A DNA stretch of 64,000 bases. It comes from Pelotomaculum sp. UBA1371. Lineage in GTDB: Bacteria; Bacillota; Desulfotomaculia; Desulfotomaculales; Pelotomaculaceae. Below the pieces are notes generated by a model, which searched no databases, had not been told where the DNA came from, and saw nothing but the letters and a program-made list of their open reading frames with translations. Each line of letters begins with the position of its first letter. Positions within the stretch are counted from its first letter, which is position 1. This document shows, piece after piece, positions 62,874-64,000 of the stretch. The position numbers and the translations under genes were made by a program. The stretch lies in contig DBRJ01000004.1 of assembly GCA_002305915.1 (NCBI GenBank), forward strand, positions 30,742-94,741, given 5' to 3'.

Positions 62874-62902
62874 ATTATTAAGCTAAAGCCCATTAATGAC
62901 AA
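62874..62902 (-). promoter_or_regulatory. Sigma-A promoter of the STAS / MBL genes
   Basis: On the minus strand, TTGTCA (62902-62897) and AATAAT (62879-62874) are separated by 17 bases, each one mismatch from consensus. The divergent gap 62850-63156 also holds two plain hairpins, 62926-62944 (GGAGATT/AATCTCC) and about 63012-63038 (CCTACC/GGTAGG), of unknown use. Confidence 0.55.
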
Positions 62903-63156
62903 TAAATAGTTTTCTTGGTTTAAAGGGAGATTCCTGCAATCTCCTGTCTATTAGGAAATTATAATTTATTTGGACGGCCTTGTGTTAATTAAAAAAAGTA
63001 TCAACCAGACCTACCACCCCAATACTTGCGGGTAGGACGCCAGATTACTTTTTATATAAAAAGGTTTTAGTCCATTTTAGCAACGTCATCTGGAAAAGGA
63101 GCCTGGATGGTATAGGATAGTTGAACAGTGGAAAAATAATGCAGAGGAGGGGTTAG

Positions 63157-63843
63157 GTGAGCAGGCTGTACCTGGTGATTGTTCTTCTTACAGTGTTTTT
63201 GCTTATACTTTCCCTGTCCCGAATAGGGCTGCGGCTGCGTTACCGCAGGAAGGGCCGGGATGACGAGTTTGCTGTGGAATTGTTCCTCTGGGGTGGCCTG
63301 CTTGTATACAGATTCGAAATACCATTCATCAAAATAAAAAAGCCGGGCTTAAGAACAAAAGCACCTGGAGCCGGACGCCTGATCCGGCGCGTGTTAAGGC
63401 CTGCCTTTAAGATCAGGGCCCAACTTGAAGGAAAGGATGGCCGGCCGGTTATTGAAGAAAAAAAGAAAATCCGTCTTCCCGGTCCAGGCCGGATGATGGC
63501 AGTATTAATTAAACAGATTGGCCTTTATAGACGTTACAAGCCGGCCCTGTACTACCTTCTCGGGAGAACCTCCCTGCGCCGCCTGGATTGGCATACCGAG
63601 ATAGGTACCGGTGAACCGGCTCAGACAGGGGTTTTGACAGGGGTCCTGTGGGGAATAAAGGGTTCTTTACTGTCTTATTTCTATGCCTTACTTGCACCCG
63701 GCGGAGAACAACCGCGACTGACAATCAGACCGTCTTTTGAAAGGGCTTGTTTTAATGTCAGCATTGACTGTATTCTCGAGTTCCGGCTAGGTTACCTGTT
63801 TTGTACCGGGTTAAAAGCAATTGTTTTAAGAATCCGGAATTGA
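63157..63843 (+). CDS. DUF2953 domain protein (YtfI-like)
   Basis: 228 residues from a GTG behind GAGGAGGGG. One N-terminal membrane helix (about 3-22) is followed by a basic, beta-rich domain (WGGLLVYRFEIPFIKIKKPG; LDWHTEIGTGEPAQTGVLTG), the DUF2953 pattern of B. subtilis YtfI. In Firmicutes it precedes ytfJ/gerW, as here. Probably sporulation-related, with no known activity. Confidence 0.88.
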   Translation: MSRLYLVIVLLTVFLLILSLSRIGLRLRYRRKGRDDEFAVELFLWGGLLVYRFEIPFIKIKKPGLRTKAPGAGRLIRRVLRPAFKIRAQLEGKDGRPVIEEKKKIRLPGPGRMMAVLIKQIGLYRRYKPALYYLLGRTSLRRLDWHTEIGTGEPAQTGVLTGVLWGIKGSLLSYFYALLAPGGEQPRLTIRPSFERACFNVSIDCILEFRLGYLFCTGLKAIVLRIRN

Positions 63844-63976
63844 ACAACAGCCGGCTCCACTTGAAAGCTTTTCGAAGGTTGCAGGAACTGCCGGGGTTAA
63901 AACCAGTTTGTTCGTATATTTAAATATTTCTCAGGATAAATTAAGATTAAACGGACAGGGTGAAGGAGTGACATAA

Positions 63977-64000
63977 ATGCCCGAACATCCCATTGAAGGT
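63977..64000 (+). CDS. ytfJ: GerW/YtfJ family sporulation protein, first codons only
   Basis: Only eight codons are in the window (MPEHPIEG). They fit the conserved N-terminus of YtfJ/GerW (MxEHPIxGLM). GAAGGAGTGA stands upstream, and the position behind the YtfI-like gene matches the usual order. In B. subtilis the protein is made in the forespore and needed for SleB activity in germination. Confidence 0.7.

Noticed and set aside
1..64000. CRISPR arrays, tRNA/rRNA genes, insertion sequences
   Set aside because: I looked for regular direct repeats, tRNA-like cloverleaf and CCA ends, and transposase motifs by eye and saw none; a tRNA scan was not possible here.

Overview
The window reads as chromosomal DNA of an anaerobic, endospore-forming, Gram-positive bacterium of the class Clostridia, most like the Pelotomaculum/Desulfotomaculum branch of Peptococcaceae. 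The case rests on a complete spoIIIAA-AH operon, spoIIM, dacF-spoIIAA-spoIIAB-sigF, spoVAE-spoVAF, spoIVB and spo0A. It also rests on anaerobic enzymes (NfnAB-type transhydrogenase, a VOR/KOR-type 2-oxoacid:ferredoxin oxidoreductase, folD-fchA, acyl-CoA dehydratase activase proteins) and on an OLE RNA locus, a class known mainly from anaerobic and extremophilic Firmicutes. TTG and GTG starts are very common. Nearly all genes lie on the plus strand; I saw no tRNA, rRNA, CRISPR array, insertion sequence or prophage.

Layout. 1-1121: end of a type IV pilus operon (pilN, pilO). 1207-4909: tldD and its partner pmbA/tldE, separated by a DUF3243 gene and a small YabG-like protein; a 39-base palindrome covers the pmbA stop. 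5078-7747: aroQ, pepP, efp and a zinc-ribbon protein. 7821-8213 (minus): small membrane protein. 8397-13665: spoIIIA operon behind a sigma-E-like promoter. 13666-17352: structured leader, then a carboxyltransferase fused to a whole AccB-type biotin carrier, and accC. 17553-19410: Asp23 protein, amaP, DUF2273, nusB. 19568-21837: nfnAB. 21950-25917: xseA-folD-fchA-xseB-ispA. 26064-26665: OLE RNA, then oapA and dxs. 29267-36240: tlyA-nadK-mnmM-argR-recN-spoIVB-spo0A. 36621-40011: P-loop ATPase and oxidoreductase operon. 40028-45645: M20 peptidase, small ORF, spoIIM, xerD, deoB, pdp. 45831-51487: dacF, spoIIA operon, dodecin, spoVAE-AF. 51575-54652: dehydratase/activase cassette. 54777-60563: trpB2, DHH-CBS-CCA fusion, site-2 protease, trpS. 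60812-62849 (minus): STAS protein and an MBL/histidine-kinase-like gene broken by a small deletion. 63157-64000: DUF2953 (ytfI-like) and the first codons of a ytfJ/gerW-like gene.

How the genes fit together. Most of the window is the core sporulation and housekeeping backbone of Firmicutes. Spo0A and sigma-F control entry into sporulation. The SpoIIIA channel with SpoIIM and SpoIVB serves engulfment and forespore-mother cell signalling, and SpoVAE/AF serve the spore inner membrane. Metabolism is anaerobic and ferredoxin-linked.

The points most worth a second look are: the OLE RNA locus with its 11-bp closing stem; the in-frame Shine-Dalgarno and ATG inside the carboxyltransferase-BCCP fusion, which could give two products from one gene; the STAS / MBL-HATPase signalling locus with a deletion in its metal-binding motif; matching sigma-H/0A-box elements in front of spo0A and of the P-loop/oxidoreductase operon; and the uncharacterised three-gene dehydratase-activase cassette behind spoVAF.
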